This document shows, piece by piece, positions 1 through 8,954 of a DNA stretch of 55,269 nt. Under the pieces are notes generated by a model. It ran no database searches, had not been told where the DNA came from, and worked only from the letters and a program-made list of their open reading frames with translations. Positions within the stretch are counted from its first letter, which is position 1. Each line of letters opens with the position of its first letter. This DNA comes from Bacteroidota bacterium (GTDB taxonomy: Bacteria; Bacteroidota; Bacteroidia; Chitinophagales; Chitinophagaceae). The stretch is taken from the NCBI GenBank assembly GCA_030706605.1, contig JAUZOE010000025.1:1-55269 (forward strand), written 5' to 3'. The position numbers were made by a program, and so were the translations under genes.

Positions 1-474
1 ATATAATCCAATCAACCGGTCTACTTTGTCGTAAAAAGGTTTTACATCATCATAGCTGATAGGCCAGTCATCGGTGGCGCCATCAAAAGTCTTTCCCTTG
101 AAATCATGAGGCCCCATACGAAGTGAAATCCTGCCCCAGTGGTTGGTGCGGCCACCTAACATATGGGAACGAAACCACGTAAACTTCGTATCATCTTTTA
201 AGGTATAAGGCTCTCCGTCTATCTGCCAGCCTCCATAAGCAGCATCAAAATCCCCAAAGGCCCGCGTGGTATTAGCGCCACGGCGGGGAGATTCCCAGGG
301 CCATTCTAATTGTTTTGAATCTTTGGCAGGATCAAAATAAGGACCCGCTTCCAGCATTAACACTTTAATCCCGGCATTGGCCAGCACATATCCTGCCATG
401 CCACCGCCAGCACCGGAGCCAACTATGATAACATCATATTTTTCCGGCGATTTCTTGATCTGTATATCACCCAT
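1..474 (-). CDS. GMC-family oxidoreductase, N-terminal part (cut by window edge)
   Basis: This open frame begins at the ATG on 472-474 and runs off the left edge, giving 158 codons. Residues about 14-30 read YDVIIVGSGAGGGMAGY, a Rossmann FAD-binding GxGxxG motif, followed by an acidic strand end (LMLEAGP). A GGRTNHWG segment further on matches the flavin-contact region of glucose-methanol-choline oxidoreductases. Family members oxidise alcohols or sugars with FAD; Bacteroidota versions often work with a gluconate 2-dehydrogenase subunit 3-like partner, which is not visible here. It lies 122 bp downstream of the SusCD operon on the same strand but is separated from it by a hairpin and has its own promoter candidate. 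The substrate cannot be told. Confidence 0.85.
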   Translation of the reverse strand, partial: MGDIQIKKSPEKYDVIIVGSGAGGGMAGYVLANAGIKVLMLEAGPYFDPAKDSKQLEWPWESPRRGANTTRAFGDFDAAYGGWQIDGEPYTLKDDTKFTWFRSHMLGGRTNHWGRISLRMGPHDFKGKTFDGATDDWPISYDDVKPFYDKVDRLIGLY

Positions 475-497
475 TATGTAATAATTGATTAATTAAG

Positions 498-527
498 CAA
501 TCGTATATCGTAATCTTAGTATAACAA
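498..527 (-). promoter_or_regulatory. Candidate Bacteroidota promoter for the GMC oxidoreductase
   Basis: On the minus strand TTG (525-527) is followed after exactly 19 bases by TACGATTG (498-505), a 7 of 8 match to the Bacteroidota -7 box TAnnTTTG at the usual -33/-7 spacing. The start codon at 474 lies about 24 bases downstream of the -7 box. This is inferred from consensus only. The -33 box overlaps the outer edge of the upstream hairpin. Confidence 0.4.
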
Positions 528-561
528 GTAATGAGTGCATTTTTAAATGCACTCATTACTT
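526..561 (-). terminator. Long hairpin between SusCD operon and GMC gene
   Basis: A perfect 15-bp stem (526-540 with 547-561) encloses a 6-base loop. It lies 36 bp past the stop of the surface lipoprotein gene, so it is the likely end of the susC-susD-lipoprotein transcript. There is no clear U-run after the stem on the minus strand, so it may instead be a 3' stabiliser or a processing site. Confidence 0.55.
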
Positions 562-596
562 ATCATTTCATCTATTTAGAAGAATACCTATTCATA

Positions 597-1766
597 TTAT
601 TGAATTGAAGCAAGTTGGGCATAGGTACTTCCAATCCTATACTCATAACTAACAGAAACACCAGGTACAATATTGGTTATTTTCATAATACCATAGAAAG
701 TACCTGAAGCATTTACAAGTTTAAAAACATAAACTCCTTCACCAAAAGATGGAGAAGCTGTGGCAGAAGGAATTCCTGACATATAGGTAGTCATAGCACT
801 TGTTGGACTATTGGTAGCATAATCTGCAAGTGTTGAGGGTACAAAAGAAATACTATTTGCACCACCAACCCAATTCACACCACCATGCATCAGTAAAGTA
901 CCGGCATCAACTGCAAGGATTGCATTAGCACTTGTAGCAGTTACTGCGCCATTATTCAGGAGATTTAATCCATCTGTAGATCCGATAGCCATGGTACCGG
1001 CTTTCTTAAGAAAGAAATACGGATCATTGTCTACAACGCTTATAGTAACGTTATCAGTATTAGAACCAGACGTGGCTACGAAATTATAGTACATAGTATC
1101 TTTCCCTACGGCAAAATCATCACCGGAAAAAGGTACCTGCGATACGGCTGCAAAAGAACCCACACTTACCCATGGGTCATTAGCACCGTTCTTTCTTTGC
1201 ACAACAACATTACCGGTGTAAGCTCCTGCTGCAGGTGCAACATTAACACTGAAGTAAGCTGTACCCGCACCACGGATTGCCTTAACTGATGTCTGAACTC
1301 CGTTTACGGTATAATATGGACCGGTAACTGAAGTGGCCGCTTTTAAAGTAACTACCATGGAAGCTGATTCTGTTTTACCAGCCCAGCTAACATAAATGTT
1401 ATCACCGGGATTAACCATCTGCGCCTGTGTCTTTGTATAAGTAACAGAAGCGGTTAAATCACTTGCTACAGTAACGCTTTGCTGAGTGCCTGCCAAAGGG
1501 AGCAACTGCGAAGAAGTAGATCCTGCAGGAATTTGTTGTTTAAGCAATTCTACTGTCATCACATCGCCAGCTTTGGCATTAGGCAGGGTTACGTTCACCG
1601 TAAAGTTGTCATCCAGCGTAGTAATGCCAGGTGAGGTAGCTGTAGAGATACCCGTAATAGTCGCCACACCATTAACTACATCCGGAACATTAAAATATGG
1701 CTGTTTAGAGCAACTAACCATCAAGGCCAGTGAACATATTAATATTAATGATTTCTTATTTTTCAT
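597..1766 (-). CDS. Surface lipoprotein of the SusCD locus, three repeated modules
   Basis: The product has 389 residues with a lipoprotein signal peptide (MKNKKSLILICSLALMVSCS; Cys at residue 19), so it is probably anchored to the outer membrane. The mature part appears to hold three beta-rich modules of about 110-130 residues, each opening with a similar PYF/PYY phrase (near residues 23, 150 and 250). It is 42 bp downstream of susD, the place where Sus-type loci carry a SusE/SusF-like or DUF1735-like surface glycan-binding lipoprotein. I do not recognise a named family. Glycan binding is inferred from position only. Confidence 0.7.
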   Translation of the reverse strand: MKNKKSLILICSLALMVSCSKQPYFNVPDVVNGVATITGISTATSPGITTLDDNFTVNVTLPNAKAGDVMTVELLKQQIPAGSTSSQLLPLAGTQQSVTVASDLTASVTYTKTQAQMVNPGDNIYVSWAGKTESASMVVTLKAATSVTGPYYTVNGVQTSVKAIRGAGTAYFSVNVAPAAGAYTGNVVVQRKNGANDPWVSVGSFAAVSQVPFSGDDFAVGKDTMYYNFVATSGSNTDNVTISVVDNDPYFFLKKAGTMAIGSTDGLNLLNNGAVTATSANAILAVDAGTLLMHGGVNWVGGANSISFVPSTLADYATNSPTSAMTTYMSGIPSATASPSFGEGVYVFKLVNASGTFYGIMKITNIVPGVSVSYEYRIGSTYAQLASIQ

Positions 1767-1808
1767 TTTGTATATATAAATTAATTAACAATTAGGTTCA
1801 CTATGTTT

Positions 1809-3470
1809 CTACTGTCCAACTTGTTTAGGAAGGAAGTTAAAATTCTGTAAACATTTTGAATTAACGGCAATTTCATTCTGCGAAATAGGACACAACAAAT
1901 TCATAGCCGAAAAAGCAAAACTAAATCCTGGAGGTTGGTGACCAAAGAAACTTTCAAGTGCCGAAAAAGAGCCTTGTCCGTCTACAAGACATGTCCTTGT
2001 ACGACGCTGATCCCAAAGCATTTTAGTCTCAAATATTAATTCATAAGCGCGTTCGCTCATAATAGATTTCAGATTTATATCAGTAGAAAGATAATCAGGC
2101 AGAAGAGCTCTTTCCCTTACTTCATTAATTCCTTTAACAATATCATTGTCTGAAACAGTAACACCCAATTGTCTCAACGACCAGTTTACTTCTGTCAGCA
2201 TAAGCAGGATATCTGCATACCGGTAAAAGGTAAAGTTTAAATTAGATCCACCCCCGTTTTTAATCGCAGCAGAATCATAATATTTATATACATAGGGTTG
2301 AGCAAACTTATCTGCTGGTCCCTGGTTAGGATCGAACTTCTTAGCATAAGTATCAGAAGTAAAGAACATCTGACGTTCCTGGATACGCTTATCAGCAGGA
2401 TTATATGAATTAATATACCCTAACGTTGGAACATCAGTACCATACTCATCTCCCAATTGGGAAATATGACTTTGAACCGGAAGACAAGCATTCACAAATC
2501 CTGACATATCATTAACACCTCCTAAATACTGGGCCTGGAATATGGCTTCTCCCTTATTATTTATATTACCCGGAGTGTGAAGATCACGATAAGTTCCTAA
2601 AGTATACTTGCCATATAATGCATTTAACTGTGTCTGTGCTTTCTGCAAAAATGATATAGCACTTGGCGTATTCACAGGATAGGCCGTTGCAGTAAATAGT
2701 CCGCCTGTACACCACGGCTTTGTGGGATCAGTTGCCACTTCCTGGTAAGGATAGCCTGCACAGGTTAGGTAAACATCTGCGAGGATAGCCCTGGAAATAT
2801 ACTTGGTTATTCTACCGTTGCCTGATTGTGCATCAGCTAAACTACTCGAATTAACTGCATACTCAAGATCCGGAATGATTACCTGGTCATAAATGTCCTT
2901 AAGTGATACGCGAGGCTGCTGGGCATCAGCTACACTTTTAAGAACCGATGTATCCATCACGAGATCTCCATAATAACGTACGAGTAAAAAATAATAAAAG
3001 GCACGAAGGGTACGAACTTCTCCCAATGCAGCAGATTGCTGGGATGCAGTCCAATCTTTGATACCTGGTATTTTTGAAATCGCCAGGTTACAATCCCTTA
3101 CACCCTGGTAATTATTATTCCAGAAATTATCGTAATCAGAAAGTGTACCTCCTGCAGTCTGGTTAGTTTGAAACTTGAAAAACTGCGGATGCGCATCAGT
3201 AGTGTAACAGAAACCGGTAGGATATTCCATAGTACAAGGTAAAAAGTTACCATAATCTCCTGCACCGCCAGTGTAGGAGGCCAGTGATCTATACGTTCCG
3301 GTTACTAAAGCTGCACCTTCAGATGCTGACGAAAAACTATAGTCACTTGTAATTTGTCCTGTAGGTTTCTCCTTCAGAAATTTTTGACAACTGCTAAGTA
3401 CAAATACAATCGCCGAGAATAAAAGAGCGTATTTAAGGACTCTATTATATTTTTTGATATTATTTTGCAT
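1809..3470 (-). CDS. SusD/RagB family nutrient-binding lipoprotein
   Basis: The product has 553 residues with a lipobox (LSSCQ, Cys about residue 28) and the SusD/RagB pattern: an N-terminal segment with W..NY.G.RDCN, alpha-helical TPR-like repeats, and the C-terminal signature RYADILLMLTEVNW followed by INEVRERA and RAYELIFETKMLWDQRRT. SusD proteins form the lid over a SusC transporter at the cell surface and bind glycan oligomers or other ligands. It starts 19 bp after the susC stop, in one operon with it. Length is normal for the family. The ligand is unknown; the nearby GH28 and GH172 genes suggest a plant or microbial polysaccharide. Confidence 0.95.
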   Translation of the reverse strand: MQNNIKKYNRVLKYALLFSAIVFVLSSCQKFLKEKPTGQITSDYSFSSASEGAALVTGTYRSLASYTGGAGDYGNFLPCTMEYPTGFCYTTDAHPQFFKFQTNQTAGGTLSDYDNFWNNNYQGVRDCNLAISKIPGIKDWTASQQSAALGEVRTLRAFYYFLLVRYYGDLVMDTSVLKSVADAQQPRVSLKDIYDQVIIPDLEYAVNSSSLADAQSGNGRITKYISRAILADVYLTCAGYPYQEVATDPTKPWCTGGLFTATAYPVNTPSAISFLQKAQTQLNALYGKYTLGTYRDLHTPGNINNKGEAIFQAQYLGGVNDMSGFVNACLPVQSHISQLGDEYGTDVPTLGYINSYNPADKRIQERQMFFTSDTYAKKFDPNQGPADKFAQPYVYKYYDSAAIKNGGGSNLNFTFYRYADILLMLTEVNWSLRQLGVTVSDNDIVKGINEVRERALLPDYLSTDINLKSIMSERAYELIFETKMLWDQRRTRTCLVDGQGSFSALESFFGHQPPGFSFAFSAMNLLCPISQNEIAVNSKCLQNFNFLPKQVGQ

Positions 3471-3489
3471 ATTTTATTATTTTAATATT

Positions 3490-6400
3490 TTAAAAACTCA
3501 CGTTAAGTCCAAAAGATAACTGTGTAGGAGTAGGATACTGGTATTTATCAGTATTAGGAACCAGTGCAATTTGTTTATCTAAGGAACTTCCTTCGGGATC
3601 GTATCCTGCAGCTTTAGTTCTCAAAAAGAAGTTTTGAGCAGTCAGGTAAACCCTAAATCTTGAAAATCCCCATTTTTGAACCATATTATCAGGTAAAGTA
3701 TATCCAATAGTTCCATTAGAACCCCTGATAAATGAAGCATCGTACATTTCGTGTGTATCAGGATAAGATTGGTAGTAAGCACCACCATTTCCCGGACGCA
3801 CCTGAGCAACCTGGGTATTTTGATGGTCAGGACGCCATGCATCAAGAGTAGAATTTAAACCGCCGGAAACTAACTGGCGATCTTCAGCTGATTCATGAAC
3901 AAAGGCCTTAGTTACACCTTGTACAATCTGGATATCAATTCCAAGATCGAAACTCTTATAAGTAAAGCTATTATTAAATCCAATTAACCAATGAGGAAAT
4001 GCATTTCCCATAACAGCACCATCTGTAAGTAAATCAATCTTACCATCGTTATTCCTGTCTAAATACTTAAGATCACCAGGATGCAGACCGTAACGTGCTG
4101 CTAAAGAGGTTTCCTCTGTGCTATAAACACCTAAACGGGTAAGACCAAAAAATGAACCAATAGGCTGTCCAATGATCAATGCTGATGTACCATTACCTGC
4201 ACCTGTCTGAGAATAAATAGGTGCGCCGGTAGGACCCAGTTGAACTACTTTATTTACATTATGGGTAACGGTTATATTCGTATTCCATGAGAAATCGTTA
4301 GTCGCTATATTGCGGGTATTTAAAGTAACTTCAAAACCCTCATTCTGAACTTTACCATAGTTCTCTGTTACACTACCTGATGTAGTTGAAAGAGGAAGTG
4401 GCACCTGAAGCAACATGTTACTTGTAAGCTTATGATAATAATCCAAAGCAACATTGATCCGATCATGTAATAAGCCAAATTCCAAACCGGCATCATATTG
4501 TTCAGTTGTTTCCCATTTAAGGTCATTGTTAGCTACTGAACTGGGGTAAAGGCCTGTATAAGAAGCACCGCCCAATACAACATTAGCATTTGAAATATAT
4601 GACTGGGTCACATAACTTCCTATTTCCTGGTTACCGGTACGTCCCCAACTTCCACGTACTTTAAGATTGGATACAGCAGTAACATTTTTCATGAAATTTT
4701 CCTGGGACACTCTCCAGGCTACCCCTGCAGATGGGAAGAAACCATATTTATTGTTGCTACCAAATTTAGAGGAACCATCTTCGCGACCTGTTAAGGTAAG
4801 TAAATATTTGTCTTTATAACTATAATTCACCCTGCCGAAATAAGAATTCAAAGCGCTTGATCCATCGGCACTGCTAACACCTGGTCTAACTGCCGCCCCT
4901 GCGCCAAGGTTAGAATATCCGTAGAAATCAGATAAAAATACTGAATTACTTGCACCATTGTTTTCATAAGCATACTGAGACCATGAAATACCTAAAACAG
5001 CACTTATGTTATGGTCTGTACCAATTTGCTTATTATAATTAAAGTAATTTTCGTTCTGCCAATACATAGTTGTTTGAGTATTAACACTTGCACTACCAGT
5101 ACTTCCATATAACTGACCACTATAGCTGTTTTGCTTGTATGCGTTGTAATCTATGGAGAAATCACTTTTAAAGGTCAGGTCTTTGGTGATATTAGCCGTA
5201 GTGGTAAAACTACCGGTAACCTGGCCAATAAAATTATATCCATAATTTTCATGCCTTCTGTAAAGAACATTGTACCACTGTTCACCCACATTAAAGTCCT
5301 GGTTAGTTCCCCAACGGCCACCTACATAAGTATTCCCAATGAATTCGTTAGGATCTGTAGGGTATTTGGTTGGCAAAATGCTCCATACCTCTGCGGTAGA
5401 ACGGGGGATGTCACCATCTCTACCTGTTTGTTTACTTTTAATAAATTCGAGTGAAGTGCTCATATTAAGCCACTTTAAAACCTTAATATCACTGGTAAGT
5501 CTGCCGGTATAGCGCCTGAAGTAGGATGCCCTCATCAAACCTTCATCGTCAGTATATCCAAGGGACATAGAATATTTAGCGAATTCATTACCACCACGAA
5601 TAGAAATATTCTGATCGTTTGAAACGGAAGGTTTGAAGATCAAACTTTCCCAATTTGAATTGTATTTCGGTGCATAATAATTACCATCTTTACCAATTAA
5701 AGGTATTATATAACTACCTGGTGAAACTTGTTTAAATAACGCAGGCATTTCAGAAAAAGAAGTACCGGAGCCAGATGGACGGAAATCTTTGCCTGGATTA
5801 ATTTTTCCATATTTGTTACCATTCGCCATGGCTTGCATATAAACATACATAAGCTGATCTGAATTCATAGTATAAAGATGCCTGTTCATAACATTCAATG
5901 TAGCAGAACCGTTATAATCAAACTGAGGTTTACCTGATTGACCGCGTTTTGTAGTAATAATAATAACACCATTAGCACCACGGGCACCATAAATGGCTGT
6001 TGCGGAAGCATCTTTCAAAACATCAAGAGATTGTATATCGTTAGGATTCAAACTCGATAAAGGATTGGCAACCCCTACCACACCATCAACCACATAAAGC
6101 GGCTCATTGCTGGAGTTAATAGAGTTAGTTCCACGAATACGAATCATAGGGTTCCCTCCCGGAACACCTGCTCCATTTGAGATAACCTGCACACCCGCCA
6201 CTTTATTCTCTAGAGCCTTCCCAAGATTTGTTACGGGCTTGTCTACAAGCCTTTTAGCAGAAATATTCTGCACAGCTCCGGTAAGATCCGATTTTTTAGC
6301 TGTTCCATAACCAATAACAACAACTTCATTTAAAGAAGTGGTAGTGGCTGTTAAAACAACATCTACTGAAGATTTCCCTGAAATATTAACTGTCCGGGTA

Positions 6401-6642
6401 TCGAAGCCCAGATTGGAAATAACCAGAGAATTTGCTGACTGGGGCAATGTAATACTAAAAGTACCATCGCTACCGGTAGCGGTTCCTGCGTTACTGCCCC
6501 TAACAAGAACGGAAACTCCGGCTAACGGATTCCCTTGCTGATCCATGACTTTCCCGGATACAGTCCTGTTTTGGGCACTTAATAGAGAGACATTAAATAC
6601 GCAGAAAATTAAAAAAGACCACTGTAACAATCTAATTCTCAT
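3490..6642 (-). CDS. SusC/RagA family TonB-linked outer-membrane transporter
   Basis: The product has 1050 residues: signal peptide (about 1-23), a carboxypeptidase-regulatory-like domain (about 27-100), the SusC motif LNEVVVIGYGTAKKSDLTGA, a TonB plug domain (IRIRGTNSIN, LYVVDGVVGV, DVLKDASATAIYGARGANG) and a large C-terminal beta-barrel ending in LSFGLNVSF with a terminal Phe. SusC proteins import oligosaccharides or other polymers using TonB energy, with SusD as lid. No N-terminal STN signalling domain is present, so it is not expected to signal through an anti-sigma factor, and no FecR or ECF sigma gene is adjacent. It is the first gene of the three-gene operon. Confidence 0.97.
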   Translation of the reverse strand: MRIRLLQWSFLIFCVFNVSLLSAQNRTVSGKVMDQQGNPLAGVSVLVRGSNAGTATGSDGTFSITLPQSANSLVISNLGFDTRTVNISGKSSVDVVLTATTTSLNEVVVIGYGTAKKSDLTGAVQNISAKRLVDKPVTNLGKALENKVAGVQVISNGAGVPGGNPMIRIRGTNSINSSNEPLYVVDGVVGVANPLSSLNPNDIQSLDVLKDASATAIYGARGANGVIIITTKRGQSGKPQFDYNGSATLNVMNRHLYTMNSDQLMYVYMQAMANGNKYGKINPGKDFRPSGSGTSFSEMPALFKQVSPGSYIIPLIGKDGNYYAPKYNSNWESLIFKPSVSNDQNISIRGGNEFAKYSMSLGYTDDEGLMRASYFRRYTGRLTSDIKVLKWLNMSTSLEFIKSKQTGRDGDIPRSTAEVWSILPTKYPTDPNEFIGNTYVGGRWGTNQDFNVGEQWYNVLYRRHENYGYNFIGQVTGSFTTTANITKDLTFKSDFSIDYNAYKQNSYSGQLYGSTGSASVNTQTTMYWQNENYFNYNKQIGTDHNISAVLGISWSQYAYENNGASNSVFLSDFYGYSNLGAGAAVRPGVSSADGSSALNSYFGRVNYSYKDKYLLTLTGREDGSSKFGSNNKYGFFPSAGVAWRVSQENFMKNVTAVSNLKVRGSWGRTGNQEIGSYVTQSYISNANVVLGGASYTGLYPSSVANNDLKWETTEQYDAGLEFGLLHDRINVALDYYHKLTSNMLLQVPLPLSTTSGSVTENYGKVQNEGFEVTLNTRNIATNDFSWNTNITVTHNVNKVVQLGPTGAPIYSQTGAGNGTSALIIGQPIGSFFGLTRLGVYSTEETSLAARYGLHPGDLKYLDRNNDGKIDLLTDGAVMGNAFPHWLIGFNNSFTYKSFDLGIDIQIVQGVTKAFVHESAEDRQLVSGGLNSTLDAWRPDHQNTQVAQVRPGNGGAYYQSYPDTHEMYDASFIRGSNGTIGYTLPDNMVQKWGFSRFRVYLTAQNFFLRTKAAGYDPEGSSLDKQIALVPNTDKYQYPTPTQLSFGLNVSF

Positions 6643-7000
6643 AAAAAGTAATTTAAAAGTTAAACATGTAAAAAAAATTGATAAAAAGCCGAACGTTTCA
6701 CAATTCTAGAGGAGATTAATTATACAAGTATATTCAAGCAATCTTAGATAAGTGAATCAGTTTTGGCATCGATTGCGTAAAAGTAGAATCTTTTACTTAA
6801 TTAACAATCATCTTTGTTAAAAAAAATAAAAATGTGGATAACTTTCCTTCATAAGACTACCTCTTATAATTTCTTATGACCTCTTATAAAGATTATCATT
6901 GTCAAATTTTAGGTATTAAAGCTTATATCGGCAAGATATAAGTTTCGGTTAAATCTATTTAAGTTGGGAAGGAGAAATCGTCAGATTTGAAATTGTAATT
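6643..7000 (-). other. Intergenic region upstream of susC
   Basis: These 358 bp hold no gene. They carry the 5' end of the sus operon: a cluster of CTTAT-type half-sites at 6851-6942 (listed separately) and AT-rich sequence next to susC. The only promoter-like pair is weak: TAGAATTG (6701-6708) with TTG (6725-6727) at a short 16-base spacing. Confidence 0.5.
6851..6942 (-). promoter_or_regulatory. Cluster of CTTAT half-sites, possible operator upstream of susC
   Basis: CTTATA (6863-6868), CTTATG (6873-6878) and CTTATA (6883-6888) repeat with exact 10-bp phasing, inside two copies of ACCTCTTATAA 20 bp apart. A perfect inverted repeat CTTATAT-N7-ATATAAG follows at 6922-6942, and an inverted ATAAG lies at 6851-6855. 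Same-face spacing and mixed orientations suggest a binding region for a regulator. It lies about 210-300 bp upstream of the susC start. This is inference from pattern only; the 6922 hairpin could alternatively help end the upstream transcript. Confidence 0.4.
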
Positions 7001-7675
7001 CTAAATTATATACCTCTTTACTAAAAAATCTGAGGGTCGCACAGGTACGTAATCTTCAATAAAATCAATTATATTATGATAATTAGTAAATTCTTCTCTA
7101 GAATGCATAGTAGTAAGTACGACTGTTTGCATACCGGCGTTTTGAGCTGCCTCTACACCTTTGGGAGCATCCTCAAAAACTATACAATCTTCGGGACCAA
7201 AGCCTAAATGATGTGCACATTTAATAAATGTTTCCGGATCAGGCTTACTGGTAACTACTTCATCTGAACTTACTATTGCTTTAAAAAAATGGCGCAGGTT
7301 TAAATTCTCCAGGACAAAATCAATATTAAAAGGGATAGCCGCAGATCCTATGGCCATTAAAATTCCTTCCTGTTCTGCATTCTCCAAAAATCCCTGTAAT
7401 CCATTAATCAATTTAAGATTGGGTAAATAAGCTTCCTGATACCTTCGTTCCTTTTCAAAAGATAATTCCTGTATTTTATCCTGTGAAAAATAATTTACTC
7501 CAAAAATCCTTTCCAGCAGTTCCGAATTTTTGCCATACATCTGAGCTTTTACTTCATCCCAGCTTAGTCCTGCTTTTAAATCAATATTCAAAATATCATA
7601 CCATGCCTGCGCATGATAATGCATATCATCGATCATGGTTCCGTTCAAATCAAAAATAAATGCTTTCTTTTCCAT
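7001..7675 (-). CDS. HAD-family hydrolase, beta-phosphoglucomutase-like
   Basis: The 224-residue product is a cytosolic HAD-superfamily protein with a helical cap. Motif I is FDLNGT (nucleophile Asp9), motif II Ser is in AIGSAA, motif III Lys is in TSKPDP and motif IV is FEDAPKG. This order and the N-terminal cap match the beta-phosphoglucomutase/phosphatase subfamily, which isomerises or dephosphorylates hexose phosphates. The second Asp of the usual DxD motif is Asn here (codon 7643-7645). I chose the ATG at 7673-7675; an in-frame GTG at 7697-7699 would add eight residues but the protein fold begins at MEKKAF. It is the last gene of a run with the epimerase and GH28, so a role in handling the released sugar is likely. 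Confidence 0.85.
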   Translation of the reverse strand: MEKKAFIFDLNGTMIDDMHYHAQAWYDILNIDLKAGLSWDEVKAQMYGKNSELLERIFGVNYFSQDKIQELSFEKERRYQEAYLPNLKLINGLQGFLENAEQEGILMAIGSAAIPFNIDFVLENLNLRHFFKAIVSSDEVVTSKPDPETFIKCAHHLGFGPEDCIVFEDAPKGVEAAQNAGMQTVVLTTMHSREEFTNYHNIIDFIEDYVPVRPSDFLVKRYII

Positions 7676-7783
7676 AATAAAAATAAATGAACAATTCACT
7701 TTCTTTCAGATACTATAATATTAAGAAGAAAGAATTGATAATTACTCCCCCCATAAACTTAACCGGCAGATTTGCCAATTACG

Positions 7784-8905
7784 CTAATTGAGTTTTACTT
7801 TATAAATAGTAATACTATGGTAATTTTCTCCCGGCCTTAAAATAGTTGACGGGAAGCCGGGTTGATTAGGTGAATCGGGGAAATGCTGTGTTTCCAGGCA
7901 TAGTGCTGTATGTTTTTTTATTGGATTACCATCGCGGTTAATAAAACTCCCGTCTAAAGAATTACCCGTATAAAATTGGAGAGCCGGCTCTGTGGTAAAA
8001 ACCTCCAGGGACCTTCCACTGACAGAATCTGATAGCTCTGCTACCTTTTGAAGTAAAGAATCATTTTTATTAAATACCCAATTATAATCAAAGCCCCCTT
8101 CCAGTAAACCAATATCCCGGCCAATTTTCTTGGGTGTTGTAAAATCAAATGCGGTATCTTTTACTGGCTTTATTTCTCCTGTCGGAATTAAATTACTGTC
8201 AACCGGGGTATAACTGTCAGCGGCAATCATCAATTTATGATCATAAATTGTATTACTTAAATCTCCGGATAAGTTAAAATAACTATGATTGGTTAAATTT
8301 ACGGGTGTGGCTTTATCTGTTGTAGCATTGTACTCAATTTTTAATTCATCTTCATCAGTTAACGAATATTGCACAGTAACATTAAGATTTCCAGGGTAAC
8401 CTTCCTCTCCATCTTCACTTAAATAATTCAGGGAAATACCTGTAATTCCATCAGGCAGTATTGTTGATTCCCAAACTACTTTATCAAAGCCTTTCAATCC
8501 TCCATGAAGATGATTCTTACCATTATTAGCAGCAAGCTGATAAGTAGCTCCATCCAAGGTAAATTTTGCTTCAGCAATACGATTCCCAAAACGGCCAACC
8601 AGTGACCCTAAATGAGGTGGATTTTTAAGATAGGGCTCCAAATTATCGAAGCCAACAATAACACTTGATTTTTCACCATTTTTGTCATCAGTTATAAATG
8701 AGGTAACTATACCACCATAATTAGTGATGGAAACTTCTGTGTCCTTGGCGTTGACCATGGTAAAAAGATATACTTGTTTACCATCTACCAGTCCCCAGTC
8801 AGATTTTGTAACCCCTGGCTTTTTTGCCGGAGCGTTATCATTTTCATCAGACTTATTGAAGGGCCCAATTATGTGTGGAAGTATAGCAGCAAGTATAAGA
8901 CTCAT
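7784..8905 (-). CDS. Aldose 1-epimerase (galactose mutarotase)
   Basis: This enzyme interconverts alpha and beta anomers of aldoses. Family signatures are clear: ITNYGGIV near the start, GRFGNRIA, the substrate loop NGKNHLHGG, the catalytic-His region NLTNHSYFNLSGD, and the C-terminal LETQHFPDSPNQPGF that holds the catalytic Glu. With the start at 8903-8905 it has 373 residues including a hydrophobic N-terminus (MSLILAAILPHIIG), so it is probably exported. A start at 8980 would overlap the GH28 gene by 26 bp and make a poor signal sequence. It follows GH28 by 49 bp and precedes the HAD gene, probably in one operon that releases and conditions sugars for uptake. Confidence 0.92.
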   Translation of the reverse strand: MSLILAAILPHIIGPFNKSDENDNAPAKKPGVTKSDWGLVDGKQVYLFTMVNAKDTEVSITNYGGIVTSFITDDKNGEKSSVIVGFDNLEPYLKNPPHLGSLVGRFGNRIAEAKFTLDGATYQLAANNGKNHLHGGLKGFDKVVWESTILPDGITGISLNYLSEDGEEGYPGNLNVTVQYSLTDEDELKIEYNATTDKATPVNLTNHSYFNLSGDLSNTIYDHKLMIAADSYTPVDSNLIPTGEIKPVKDTAFDFTTPKKIGRDIGLLEGGFDYNWVFNKNDSLLQKVAELSDSVSGRSLEVFTTEPALQFYTGNSLDGSFINRDGNPIKKHTALCLETQHFPDSPNQPGFPSTILRPGENYHSITIYKVKLN

Positions 8906-8954
8906 AAATTTTAAATTAATTTGTTCAGATATAATCAATAAAGAATTTGTATAA

